A DNA stretch of 64,000 nt. It comes from Mycobacterium sp. 852002-50816_SCH5313054-b (GTDB lineage Bacteria > Actinomycetota > Actinomycetes > Mycobacteriales > Mycobacteriaceae). Numbering within the stretch: position 1 is the first letter of the stretch; each line of letters begins with the position of its first letter. The DNA lies in NCBI RefSeq assembly GCF_001667185.1, contig NZ_LZIC01000019.1, positions 57,716-121,715 on the forward strand. Direction: 5' to 3'. Shown one piece after another: positions 19,842 to 27,204 of the stretch. The notes under the pieces were generated by a model, which was given only the letters and a program-made list of their open reading frames with translations, was not told the origin of the DNA and did no database searches. A program made the position numbers and the translations under genes.

Positions 19842-20309
19842 TCAGCCGAACACCAGCAGCACGAGCTTGGCCAGGCCGAAATCCGCCAGGCCGACCAGCG
19901 CCACCATGAAGGCGAGGAACGCCAACACCACCGAGGTGTAGGTGAGCATTTGCTTGCGGTTCGGCCAGATCACCTTCCGCATCTCTGCAACGACCTGCTT
20001 GAGGTAGTTGTAGACGAACACGAACGGATTGGCCGAACGGTCGCCGGGCTTCCGCGGCGTCTTCGACGCCTTGGCCTTCTTGGCCGTCCGGCCCTTCTTG
20101 GCCTTGTCCTCCTTGGCGTCCTCGACCGCGGCCGGCGACTCCGCGTCGACGTCGTCGGCATCGGCCGCGCGCTGCCGCGACCGCTTGCCTGTCGGCCGTT
20201 GCGGCCGCGCCGTGGTCACCAAGGCCGTCCGACCGCCGCTGTCGCGGCTCTCCTCGGTGTCGCCGCCGTCGCGTGCGGCGTCGTTGGCTGCGTCGCCCTC
20301 GTCGCTCAC
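19842..20309 (-). CDS. secE: Preprotein translocase subunit SecE
   Basis: SecE is the essential clamp subunit of the SecYEG channel. The 155-aa protein has a long charged N-terminal region (to about residue 92, rich in Lys/Ala/Asp). The conserved amphipathic segment [21 protein letters not shown] follows, then a single transmembrane helix. The GTG start has AAGGAG eight bases upstream. It lies just downstream of tRNA-Trp and upstream of nusG. Confidence 0.95.
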   Translation of the reverse strand: MSDEGDAANDAARDGGDTEESRDSGGRTALVTTARPQRPTGKRSRQRAADADDVDAESPAAVEDAKEDKAKKGRTAKKAKASKTPRKPGDRSANPFVFVYNYLKQVVAEMRKVIWPNRKQMLTYTSVVLAFLAFMVALVGLADFGLAKLVLLVFG

Positions 20310-20400
20310 CGCATGCTCCTTTGTTTGCTATGTCCCGCGGGCCGCCCCACTGTGCAGGGGCACTTCTCCAGTGTCCACCATGGCACGGCTTCGCCGTCTG

Positions 20401-20473
<73 letters not shown>

Positions 20474-20617
20474 TCGCGGTTGGCAGGCCAACCTGCGCTT
20501 ACCTGCCGGGGCTTACATGACACGCGCGCTCCCCGAATGCTCGAATCCCGGAAAGCGCGCTGATGCTGGGAAAACCCCGAGGTCCGAGTGTACATCGATG
20601 CAGGAGTCAGATACTAA

Positions 20618-21118
20618 TTACGCGGTTCTGACGACCTGCCCGGATTCCTTGTCCCATCTGAGCTGGATGGAGTCGTCACCCTCGTGTCCCATCAGGGTGG
20701 TGTAGGCGAGCAGGACCACCTCGCCGTCCTGATTGGTGCAGGTGTTCTCGGTGACGACGATGTCGGCGCCGAAACGCTCATTCACCGATCGGACGTCCAT
20801 CCGGCCGTAGAGCTTATCGCCCACAAATATCGGGTTGTGGTAGACGAACTTCTGATCGACCTGGACGATCTGCATGGTCTCCATGCCGACGTCGACATTC
20901 CGGAAGAAGTCGTCCTGGATGATCTTCGCGAAGATCGACACAAAAGTTAACGGTGCAATGATGGCGTGGTAGCCCAGTTCGGCGGCCGCCGCCTCGTCGA
21001 AGCATGCCGGATCGTCGCACTTGATCGCCCGTGCGAATCCGCGAACTTGCTCGCGGCCCACTTCGAAATAGTCCGGAAACTTCCAGCTCATACCGCGGAT
21101 GTCGGTTTTGAGGGCCAT
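20618..21118 (-). CDS. hadC: (3R)-hydroxyacyl-ACP dehydratase subunit HadC
   Basis: HadC is the accessory hot-dog-fold subunit that pairs with HadB to form the HadBC dehydratase of FAS-II, acting on long meromycolate intermediates. The 166-aa product starts MALKTDIRGM and contains APLTFVSIFAKI and VDQKFVYHNPIFVGDKL. The catalytic Asp-His pair is absent, as expected. It is three bases after hadB. Confidence 0.95.
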   Translation of the reverse strand: MALKTDIRGMSWKFPDYFEVGREQVRGFARAIKCDDPACFDEAAAAELGYHAIIAPLTFVSIFAKIIQDDFFRNVDVGMETMQIVQVDQKFVYHNPIFVGDKLYGRMDVRSVNERFGADIVVTENTCTNQDGEVVLLAYTTLMGHEGDDSIQLRWDKESGQVVRTA

Positions 21119-21121
21119 GTC

Positions 21122-21550
21122 CTATGCCAGATTCGCCGACGCGACGGCCCGGCCGAAGATCTTCTTGCCGCCGGTGGTCGCCGTGAGGGCGATCGTCACC
21201 GACTTGCTCTCGGGGTCGACCGACTTCACCCGGCCGTTGAAGACCAGCTCGGCACCCTTGCCGTCGTTGGGGACCGGCACCACGGCGGTGAACCGCACGT
21301 TGTACTCGGTGACCGCGCCGGGGTCACCGACCCACGAGGTGACGTAGCCGCCGCCCAATCCCATGGTCAGCATGCCGTGGGCGATCGCGGTGTCCAGCCC
21401 GACGACCTTGGCGATCTCGTCGTCCCAGTGGATCGGGTTGAGATCGCCGGAGACACCCGCGTAGTTCACCAGATCCTGACGGGTCAGCGGGTAGACCTTC
21501 TCCGGCAGCTTGTCGCCCACTTTGACCGAACTGAACTCACGCAGTGGCAT
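21122..21550 (-). CDS. hadB: (3R)-hydroxyacyl-ACP dehydratase catalytic subunit HadB
   Basis: HadB carries the catalytic residues of the FAS-II dehydratase in a hydratase-2 motif. GDLNPIHWDD places Asp36 and His41 exactly as in M. tuberculosis HadB, and AHGMLTMGLGGG follows. The start at MPLREFSSVKVGD gives 142 aa and overlaps the end of hadA by 14 bp, so translation is coupled. A longer open frame upstream lies inside hadA and is rejected. Confidence 0.96.
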   Translation of the reverse strand: MPLREFSSVKVGDKLPEKVYPLTRQDLVNYAGVSGDLNPIHWDDEIAKVVGLDTAIAHGMLTMGLGGGYVTSWVGDPGAVTEYNVRFTAVVPVPNDGKGAELVFNGRVKSVDPESKSVTIALTATTGGKKIFGRAVASANLA

Positions 21551-22016
21551 CAGAAAATCCCTTTTCTCCATCCTCACCGGCACGGCCCGCCAGGGTCGTG
21601 TAGGTCTCCTGGACAACGTCACCGGCTTCGTCGGTGATGATGTTCTTGGTCACGATGATCTGGGTGCCGTGAGACTCGCGCACCGAATCCACATACACAT
21701 CGCAGTACAGTTTGTCGCCGGCCACGATCGGCTTCATGAACTTCAGCACCTGATCGACCTGGACGATCTGCGCGTCCTCAACCGCGATGTTGGCGTGTTG
21801 GAAGAACGCCGACTGAGCCTTGTAGCCGAATACGCAGATGAATGTCAGCGGGGCGGGTAGGCCCTTGTAGCCGAGGTCGGCGGCCGCGTCCTCGTCGAAG
21901 AACGCGGTGTCGTCGTTTTTCACCGCTATCGCGTGCTCGCGGATCTTCTCGCGCTCCACCACGTAGTAGTCGGGATAGCGGTAGTGCATCCCGATAATGT
22001 CTTTGCTCAACGACAC
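21537..22016 (-). CDS. hadA: (3R)-hydroxyacyl-ACP dehydratase subunit HadA
   Basis: HadA is the substrate-stabilising partner of HadB and acts on earlier elongation intermediates; it is the target region of thiacetazone and isoxyl in M. tuberculosis. The 159-aa product has APLTFICVFGYKAQSAFF and VDQVLKFMKPIVAGDKL. It resembles HadC along its length and lacks the catalytic pair. It follows rpmG by 45 bp. Confidence 0.95.
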   Translation of the reverse strand: MSLSKDIIGMHYRYPDYYVVEREKIREHAIAVKNDDTAFFDEDAAADLGYKGLPAPLTFICVFGYKAQSAFFQHANIAVEDAQIVQVDQVLKFMKPIVAGDKLYCDVYVDSVRESHGTQIIVTKNIITDEAGDVVQETYTTLAGRAGEDGEKGFSDATA

Positions 22017-22061
22017 GGCTATAGAACCTACCCAGTCGGTCTCGATAACTGCTTAAGCAGG

Positions 22062-22229
22062 CTAACGTGTCTCGCGGTGGGGCTGGTGCTTGCCGCAGTT
22101 CGGGCAGAACTTCTTCAGCTCCATCCGGTCGGGGTCGTTGCGGCGGTTCTTCTTGGTGATGTAGTTGCGGTGCTTGCACACCTCACATGCCAAGGTGATC
22201 TTCGGCCGCACGTCGGTACTGGAAGCCAT
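22062..22229 (-). CDS. rpmG: 50S ribosomal protein L33, zinc-binding form
   Basis: The 55-aa product reads [20 protein letters not shown] at the start and ends KHQPHRETR. Two CxxC pairs (CEVC and CPNC) make it the zinc-containing C+ type. The gene matches rpmG2 by position between tRNA-Met and hadA. It may share a transcript with hadABC. Confidence 0.96.
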   Translation of the reverse strand: MASSTDVRPKITLACEVCKHRNYITKKNRRNDPDRMELKKFCPNCGKHQPHRETR

Positions 22230-22276
22230 GTCCGTTCTCTCTGCTCTGGTGAAACTCGCGTTGTGGTGCTGTGTTG

Positions 22277-22350
<74 letters not shown>

Positions 22351-22403
22351 TCTGGGCAACCCCGTTGAGGGTTTGGGGCCGCCTGCCAGCTCGACGTCCG
22401 CCG

Positions 22404-22476
22404 AGCCCCCTAACGGAATCGAACCGTTGACCTTTTCCTTACCATGGAAACGCTCTACCGACTGAGCTAAGGGGGC
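22404..22476 (-). tRNA. tRNA-Thr (GGT)
   Basis: Cloverleaf on the minus strand with acceptor GCCCCCT/AGGGGGC, anticodon stem TTTCC/GGAAA and loop ATGGTAA, giving anticodon GGT. It is 53 bp upstream of tRNA-Met and probably co-transcribed with it. Confidence 0.95.
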
Positions 22477-22506
22477 CGATCGCCCAAGCGACAGTCGTGC
22501 CCCGGG

Positions 22507-22535
22507 CCTAAAAGAGGTTACAGCCTGGCGCGCAA
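22507..22535 (-). promoter_or_regulatory. Possible promoter of the tRNA-Thr/tRNA-Met/rpmG unit
   Basis: On the minus strand TTGCGC (22535-22530) and TTTAGG (22512-22507) are 17 bases apart, upstream of tRNA-Thr. The -10 match is weak. Confidence 0.3.
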
Positions 22536-22575
22536 CGTCACCAAACCGCGGAACGGCGCAGGTGCGGCTCCTCGA

Positions 22576-22779
22576 CTAGTTTCCGTCGTGGCGCAGCTGC
22601 CACGCGCTGAGATCGCTGAACTCGTCGTACTCGTCGTCTTGCTTATCCTCCGGATCCGACTCACCGAGCAACGTCCGCAGCGCGAGATGGACGGCCTCGC
22701 GCGTGTCGGCCAGATGGAACCTACGAATCGCCTCCTGGACCAGACCGTCGTCGATTTCGATCTCGACCCTCTTCTTCAT
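22576..22779 (-). CDS. VapB-like antitoxin, no adjacent toxin (Rv0634A-like)
   Basis: This 67-aa protein begins MKKRVEIEIDDGLVQEAIRR, followed by a helix with TREAVHLALRTLL, the ribbon-helix-helix pattern of VapB antitoxins. It ends in an acidic tail (DPEDKQDDEYDEFSD). An upstream in-frame ATG at 22839 is less likely because homologues start at MKKR. VapB proteins bind their own promoter and neutralise a PIN-domain VapC, but no VapC ORF lies on either side. It may be an orphan or a solitary DNA-binding protein. It is encoded divergently from the MBL-fold gene. Confidence 0.75.
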   Translation of the reverse strand: MKKRVEIEIDDGLVQEAIRRFHLADTREAVHLALRTLLGESDPEDKQDDEYDEFSDLSAWQLRHDGN

Positions 22780-22886
22780 GCGCCAACAATACCCATTAGG
22801 CGGGGGCTCACCCGATGGGCGACGAGCGTGTGCCGGCAAAGTGTGCGCTGATGGGAAGCCCCGAGCGGCGACACGGCGGCACGCCC

Positions 22887-22892
22887 TAGTCT
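22887..22892 (+). promoter_or_regulatory. -10 box (TAGTCT) for the MBL-fold gene
   Basis: TAGTCT is followed by six bases and the GTG start at 22899, predicting a leaderless transcript. Confidence 0.5.
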
Positions 22893-22898
22893 GGTCGG

Positions 22899-23612
22899 GT
22901 GTCAGAGGACCGGCTGTACTTCCGTCAACTCCTATCGGGTCGCGATTTCGCCGCCGGCGACATGTTCGCGACGCAAATGCGCAACTTTGCCTACCTGATC
23001 GGCGACCGGCAGACCGGGGACTGCCTGGTGGTCGACCCCGCCTACGCCGCCGGCGATCTGCTCGACGCGCTCGAGACCGACGGCATGCACCTGTCCGGGG
23101 TGCTGGTGACCCATCACCACCCCGACCACGTGGGCGGTTCGATGATGGGCTTCCAGCTCAAGGGCCTGGCCGAGCTGCTGGAGCGGGCGCCCGTTCCCGT
23201 GCATGTGAACACACATGAGGTCCTTTGGGTTTCGCGGGTCACCGGGATCGGCCTCGGCGATCTCACCACCCATGAGGGACACGACAAGGTCAGCGTCGGG
23301 GACATCGAGATCGAGCTGTTGCACACCCCCGGTCACACGCCAGGCAGCCAGTGCTTCCTGCTCGGGGACCGCCTGGTCGCCGGTGACACGCTGTTTCTCG
23401 ACGGCTGCGGACGCACCGACTTTCCCGGTGGCGACTCCGACGAGATGTATCGCAGCCTGCAAAGGCTCGCCACGCTGCCCGGTGACCCGACGGTGTTTCC
23501 CGGGCATTGGTATTCGGCCGAGCCGAGCGCATCGCTGTCGGAGGTCAAGCGCTCGAATTACGTGTACCGCGCGGCCGATCTCGATCAGTGGCGAATGTTG
23601 ATGGGCGGCTGA
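22899..23612 (+). CDS. Metallo-beta-lactamase-fold hydrolase, glyoxalase II-like
   Basis: The 237-aa protein has the metal motif HxHxDH (His72, His74, Asp76, His77 within THHHPDHVGG). Later ligands are in LHTPGHTPGS, VAGDTLF and FPGHW. Family enzymes hydrolyse thioesters such as lactoyl-glutathione; in mycobacteria the thiol would be mycothiol or another acceptor, so the substrate is open. It matches Rv0634c by position. Confidence 0.88.
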   Translation: MSEDRLYFRQLLSGRDFAAGDMFATQMRNFAYLIGDRQTGDCLVVDPAYAAGDLLDALETDGMHLSGVLVTHHHPDHVGGSMMGFQLKGLAELLERAPVPVHVNTHEVLWVSRVTGIGLGDLTTHEGHDKVSVGDIEIELLHTPGHTPGSQCFLLGDRLVAGDTLFLDGCGRTDFPGGDSDEMYRSLQRLATLPGDPTVFPGHWYSAEPSASLSEVKRSNYVYRAADLDQWRMLMGG

Positions 23613-23686
23613 GCGAGCCATTCCCGAATCGGCAATGCGCGCCGGACGCCTTTACTATCGGTCCAGCGAAAGAAAGGGTGGGTCGA

Positions 23687-24520
23687 ATGGGGTGGATCCA
23701 GAACGCCTGGCAGGGGGTCACCCAGGTGGGGTCCGGCACCTGGGTGGCATGGGCGGCATGGGCGGCGATTTTGCTGGGTGTCGTCGCGCTGGTCTTCATC
23801 AGCCGGCAGCTCAAACTCAACCGCCGGTTGGCCGCGGAGCGGACGCGGCCCCAGGTCGCGATGTTCATGGAACCCCATCCCGCCGACTGGCACGTGATCG
23901 AACTCGTCGTCCGGAATTTCGGCCAGACCGCGGCGTATGACATCCGGTTCGCCTTTCCCAACCCACCGACGGTGGCCGAATACGAAAACGCCGCCGACGG
24001 CTACGCCGACGTCGTAGAACTGCAGCTGCCGCGCGAGCTGCCGGTGCTCGCGCCCGGCCAGGAATGGCGCATGGTGTGGGATTCGGCGCTCGACCGCGCC
24101 GAGATCGGAACGGGCATCGAGTCGCGCTTCGCCGGCTCGGTGATCTATTACGACCGCCCCGACAAGCCGCGCGGCTGGCGGTTCTGGGCGGCCGAACGGC
24201 CCATGCTGCAGACCAGCGTCGTGCTGGACTGGGACGCGCTGCCGCCGGTTCAGCGCATCGAGCTGATGACCACCCACGACCTGGCGAAGCGGGAAAAGCA
24301 GAAGCTGGAGCTGCTGCGCGGGTTGCTGACCTACTTCCACTACGCGAGCAAGGAAACGCGTCCCGACGTGTTCCGCAGCGAGATCGAACGAATCAACGGC
24401 GCCGTGCAGGAGACCCAGGACCGCTGGCGCACCCGACTGCTCGACCAGCCCACCGACGTCAGCCTGCGCTGGGGCAACGCGGAAGCCGATCTGGCCAAAC
24501 ACCGCAGCCAGCACGTCTGA
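23687..24520 (+). CDS. Membrane-anchored protein of unknown function (Rv0633c-like)
   Basis: The 277-aa protein has one N-terminal transmembrane helix (about residues 18-41, WVAWAAWAAILLGVVALVFI). A basic segment and a soluble domain follow, with no motif I recognise. It has a beta-rich middle part (PQVAMFMEPHPADWHVIELVV) and a C-terminal helical part. AAAGGG lies about ten bases before ATG 23687. It is 20 bp upstream of echA3 and probably in the same operon. The frame is open upstream of 23687, but that part overlaps the MBL-fold gene. Confidence 0.75.
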   Translation: MGWIQNAWQGVTQVGSGTWVAWAAWAAILLGVVALVFISRQLKLNRRLAAERTRPQVAMFMEPHPADWHVIELVVRNFGQTAAYDIRFAFPNPPTVAEYENAADGYADVVELQLPRELPVLAPGQEWRMVWDSALDRAEIGTGIESRFAGSVIYYDRPDKPRGWRFWAAERPMLQTSVVLDWDALPPVQRIELMTTHDLAKREKQKLELLRGLLTYFHYASKETRPDVFRSEIERINGAVQETQDRWRTRLLDQPTDVSLRWGNAEADLAKHRSQHV

Positions 24521-24540
24521 CCCAGGACAAAGGAGCACCC

Positions 24541-25236
24541 ATGAGCGGCCCGGTGCAGTACAGCCAGAAGGATTCGATCGCGGTCATCCGGATGGACGAC
24601 GGCAAGGTCAACGCGCTGGGCCCGACGATGCAGCACGCCCTGGGCGAGGCGATCGACCGGGCCGACAGCGACAACGCCGGGGCGCTGGTGATCACCGGCA
24701 ACGAGCGGGTGTTCAGCGGCGGGTTCGACCTGAAGATCCTGACCTCCGGTGAGGCGCAGCCGGCGATCGACATGCTCAGGGGCGGCTTCGAGCTGGCGTA
24801 TCGGCTGCTGTCCTATCCCAAGCCGGTGGTGATGGCCTGCACCGGCCACGCCATCGCGATGGGCGCGTTCCTGTTGTCGTCCGGCGACCACAGGGTGGCC
24901 GCCCACGCCTACAACATTCAGGCCAACGAGGTGGCGATCGGCATGGTCATCCCCTACGCGGCCCTGGAGATCATGAAGCTGCGCCTGACGCAGTCGGCCT
25001 ACCAGCAGGCCGCCGGGCTGGCCAAGACGTTCTTCGGCGAAACCGCGCTGGCCGCCGGGTTCGTCGACGAGATCGTGTTGCCCGAGATGGTGGTCGACCG
25101 CGCCGAGGAGGCCGCGCGCGAATTCGCCGCCCTGCACCGGCACGCCCACGCCGCAACCAAGCTGCGCGCCCGGGCCGACGCGCTGAAGGCGATCCGCGCC
25201 GGAATCGACGGACTAGAGGCCGAGTTCGGGCTCTGA
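24541..25236 (+). CDS. echA3: Enoyl-CoA hydratase/isomerase-family protein EchA3
   Basis: The 231-aa crotonase-fold protein has the oxyanion-hole segment NERVFSGGFDLK and the second segment ACTGHAIAMGAFLLSSGDHR. The usual glutamate pair of hydratases is not obvious in the second region, so activity may differ (isomerase or hydrolase). The length matches M. tuberculosis EchA3 (Rv0632c). It has an AAAGGAG site before the ATG. Confidence 0.9.
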   Translation: MSGPVQYSQKDSIAVIRMDDGKVNALGPTMQHALGEAIDRADSDNAGALVITGNERVFSGGFDLKILTSGEAQPAIDMLRGGFELAYRLLSYPKPVVMACTGHAIAMGAFLLSSGDHRVAAHAYNIQANEVAIGMVIPYAALEIMKLRLTQSAYQQAAGLAKTFFGETALAAGFVDEIVLPEMVVDRAEEAAREFAALHRHAHAATKLRARADALKAIRAGIDGLEAEFGL

Positions 25237-25243
25237 CAGCGCG

Positions 25244-25279
25244 AACGCGGTGACCGGGAAAAGACCTGGCCACCGCGTT
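25244..25279. terminator. Hairpin between convergent echA3 and cynS
   Basis: AACGCGGTG (25244-25252) pairs perfectly with CACCGCGTT (25271-25279) around an 18-nt loop. It lies in the gap between convergent genes and has no U-run, as is common for mycobacterial hairpin terminators. Confidence 0.5.
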
Positions 25280-25327
25280 GCTCGCCTCCTCGCGGCCAGT
25301 GTGGCACGGCCGCGACGCGCCGTCACT

Positions 25328-25783
25328 TCACCCTTCCGCCGATACCCATTGATACGGCAGGAACTTCCCGTCGAACGTCACCACCACCCGGTCGCCCGAC
25401 GAATGCGGCTTCTTGTGCAGGTCGACGCTGAAGTTGATCGCGCTCATGATGCCGTCGCCGAACTGCTCGTGGATCACTTCCTTGATGGCGCCGCCGTAGA
25501 CCTGCAGCGCCTCGTAGAAGCGGTAGATGGTCGGGTCGGTCGGGACCGCGGTGGGCAGGCCACCGCGCATCGGCGGCGCCGCCAGCACGGGAACCGCCGA
25601 CTCGTCGAGCCCGAGCATCTCGACGAGAACCTTGCCGGACTCGGCGGGTATCGGGTGCTGGCCGAGCAAGGCCGACGTGGTCCACAGCACCGGCCTGCCG
25701 ATCGCGTCGGCCAGCTCCTGCCAGGAGAGCCCCTTCGCCAGCCGCGCGACGACGATCTGTTCGGTGAGTTGGTCTCTCGTCAT
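25328..25783 (-). CDS. cynS: Cyanate hydratase (cyanase)
   Basis: Cyanase converts cyanate and bicarbonate to ammonia and carbon dioxide. The 151-aa product has an N-terminal lambda-repressor-like domain (DQLTEQIVVARLAKGLSWQE). Its C-terminal catalytic domain carries Arg88, Glu91 and Ser114 in YRFYEALQVYG and GIMSAINF, equivalent to Arg96, Glu99 and Ser122 of E. coli. An ATG four codons upstream (25795) is an alternative start. No cynR, cynT or transporter is adjacent. I do not recall cyanase in M. tuberculosis, so this may be an accessory gene. Confidence 0.93.
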   Translation of the reverse strand: MTRDQLTEQIVVARLAKGLSWQELADAIGRPVLWTTSALLGQHPIPAESGKVLVEMLGLDESAVPVLAAPPMRGGLPTAVPTDPTIYRFYEALQVYGGAIKEVIHEQFGDGIMSAINFSVDLHKKPHSSGDRVVVTFDGKFLPYQWVSAEG

Positions 25784-25829
25784 GAATATCAGCATTGCAC
25801 CGCACAACGATGGTCGCAGGGCGTGGGCG

Positions 25830-26591
25830 TCACCCCGGTTTCGTCGCGGTGACCACGCGCGTCGAAAACCACGGACCGCCATACCACATGCGCCATCCGA
25901 CGTTGCGGCGCTGCACGTTTCGCCATCCCAACTCCCGCAGCCGTGCGGCATGCTGACGGGTCTCCCAGAGGTCGGCGATGGCGAGCCGACCGCCCGGCCG
26001 CAACACGCGAACCGCTTCCTGTAGCGCCTGCCGCCGGCCGGCGCGGCTTGGAATGTTGTGGATCGCCAGGTTGCTGACGATGACGTCCACGCTTTCGTCG
26101 GGCAGCGGCAGGGCGGTCATGTCGGCGGTGCGCACCTCGACGCGCTCGGCGACGCCCTCCAGTGCCGCATTGGCCAGCGTGGCCTCCTGCGAGTTGTCGG
26201 TCTGGTCCGCATGCCAGAGGTCGACGCCCACGGCACGACCCCTGGGCAGCCGCTTGGCCGCGGCCAGCAACACCGCGCCGCGTCCACAGCCGAGGTCGAG
26301 CACTGTTTCGTCGCCACGCAGCCGCAGCCCGTCGAACACCCGGTCCCACACCACGAACTTGCCCGAGCGCGTCGCGTAGACGTACGACGCCATCGCCGAG
26401 AGCAGGGCGACGGCCCAGCCCCCGACCAACGCCGCCGTCACCCTGCGGCCGCGCGCCCAGCTGATCCCGGCCCACACCCCCAGGCCGGCGGCCTGGGTGA
26501 CGACGCTTATCGCCTGCCCGCGCGCCGAGATCGTTTTGAACGAGCCGTCGATTCCATAGTCGCCGCGGTGGTCATGCACGCCGCTCACCAC
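25830..26591 (-). CDS. Membrane-associated class I SAM-dependent methyltransferase
   Basis: The 253-aa protein has a transmembrane segment at about residues 50-70 (TAALVGGWAVALLSAMASYVY). A Methyltransf_11/25-type domain follows, with SAM motif VLDLGCGRGAV, an acidic loop GVDLWHADQ and VSNLAIHNIP. It uses a GTG start and overlaps the nitroreductase gene upstream by 7 bp, so the two are coupled. The substrate is unknown; membrane anchoring hints at lipid or quinone methylation. Confidence 0.82.
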   Translation of the reverse strand: MVSGVHDHRGDYGIDGSFKTISARGQAISVVTQAAGLGVWAGISWARGRRVTAALVGGWAVALLSAMASYVYATRSGKFVVWDRVFDGLRLRGDETVLDLGCGRGAVLLAAAKRLPRGRAVGVDLWHADQTDNSQEATLANAALEGVAERVEVRTADMTALPLPDESVDVIVSNLAIHNIPSRAGRRQALQEAVRVLRPGGRLAIADLWETRQHAARLRELGWRNVQRRNVGWRMWYGGPWFSTRVVTATKPG

Positions 26592-27100
26592 CGCCCGTGG
26601 TGCACGACCTCGGAAAACGGCCGCCGATCCGGCTTGCGGATCGGGGCGAGCGGACGGTCGGCGGGATAGCCGACGCCCAGCAGGAACGCCACCTGGTGAT
26701 CCTCGGGCACACCGAGGACGGCGCGCGCCTTGTCCTGGTCGCCCACCGACGAGTGGCCCGTGCCGATGCCCAGGTCGGTGGCGGCGATCATCATCGCCAT
26801 CGTGGCCTGGCCGACGTCGTAGTTGTCGGTGACGAGCCTGCGCTCATCCGGCGGCACCGGCACGACGATCGCGATCGCGGCCGCGGCCGCGGCGATGTGG
26901 CCGGCACCCCGCCAGACCGTGGACAACTCCTGCAGCTGGGCCGGATCGGTGACGATCACGAAGTCCCACGGCTGCCGGTTTTTCGCCGACGGCGCGCGCC
27001 AGCCGGCCTCGGCGATGCGGTCCAGGTCGGCTTCCGGCACCGGCTCCGGCTTGTATTGCCGCACATTGCGCCGCGCACAGATCGCGTCCCAAGCTTCCAT
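26585..27100 (-). CDS. Nitroreductase-family oxidoreductase
   Basis: The 171-aa protein has the FMN-binding RRNVRQYKPEPVPEADL and WRAPSAKNRQPWDFVIV of the nitroreductase fold, and ends in HHGRW. Members reduce nitro compounds or quinones with NAD(P)H, and some are dehydrogenases. It starts at MEAWDAICARRN with GAGAGGGA upstream; an earlier in-frame ATG is rejected for lack of homology. It is co-directional and overlapping with the methyltransferase gene. Confidence 0.87.
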   Translation of the reverse strand: MEAWDAICARRNVRQYKPEPVPEADLDRIAEAGWRAPSAKNRQPWDFVIVTDPAQLQELSTVWRGAGHIAAAAAAIAIVVPVPPDERRLVTDNYDVGQATMAMMIAATDLGIGTGHSSVGDQDKARAVLGVPEDHQVAFLLGVGYPADRPLAPIRKPDRRPFSEVVHHGRW

Positions 27101-27204
27101 CTCGTTCCCTCTCCGTCCTTGCCCATGCTGCCACCACCGTCGAACGGCCTGTCGGCGCAGAATCATCCCCGACCGTCGGTGCGGCGTTCTATGGTGGCAG
27201 CGCA

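Noticed and set aside
22780..22839. Longer N-terminus for the VapB-like protein
   Set aside because: The extension is Pro/Arg-rich and not conserved; the RHH motif begins at MKKR.
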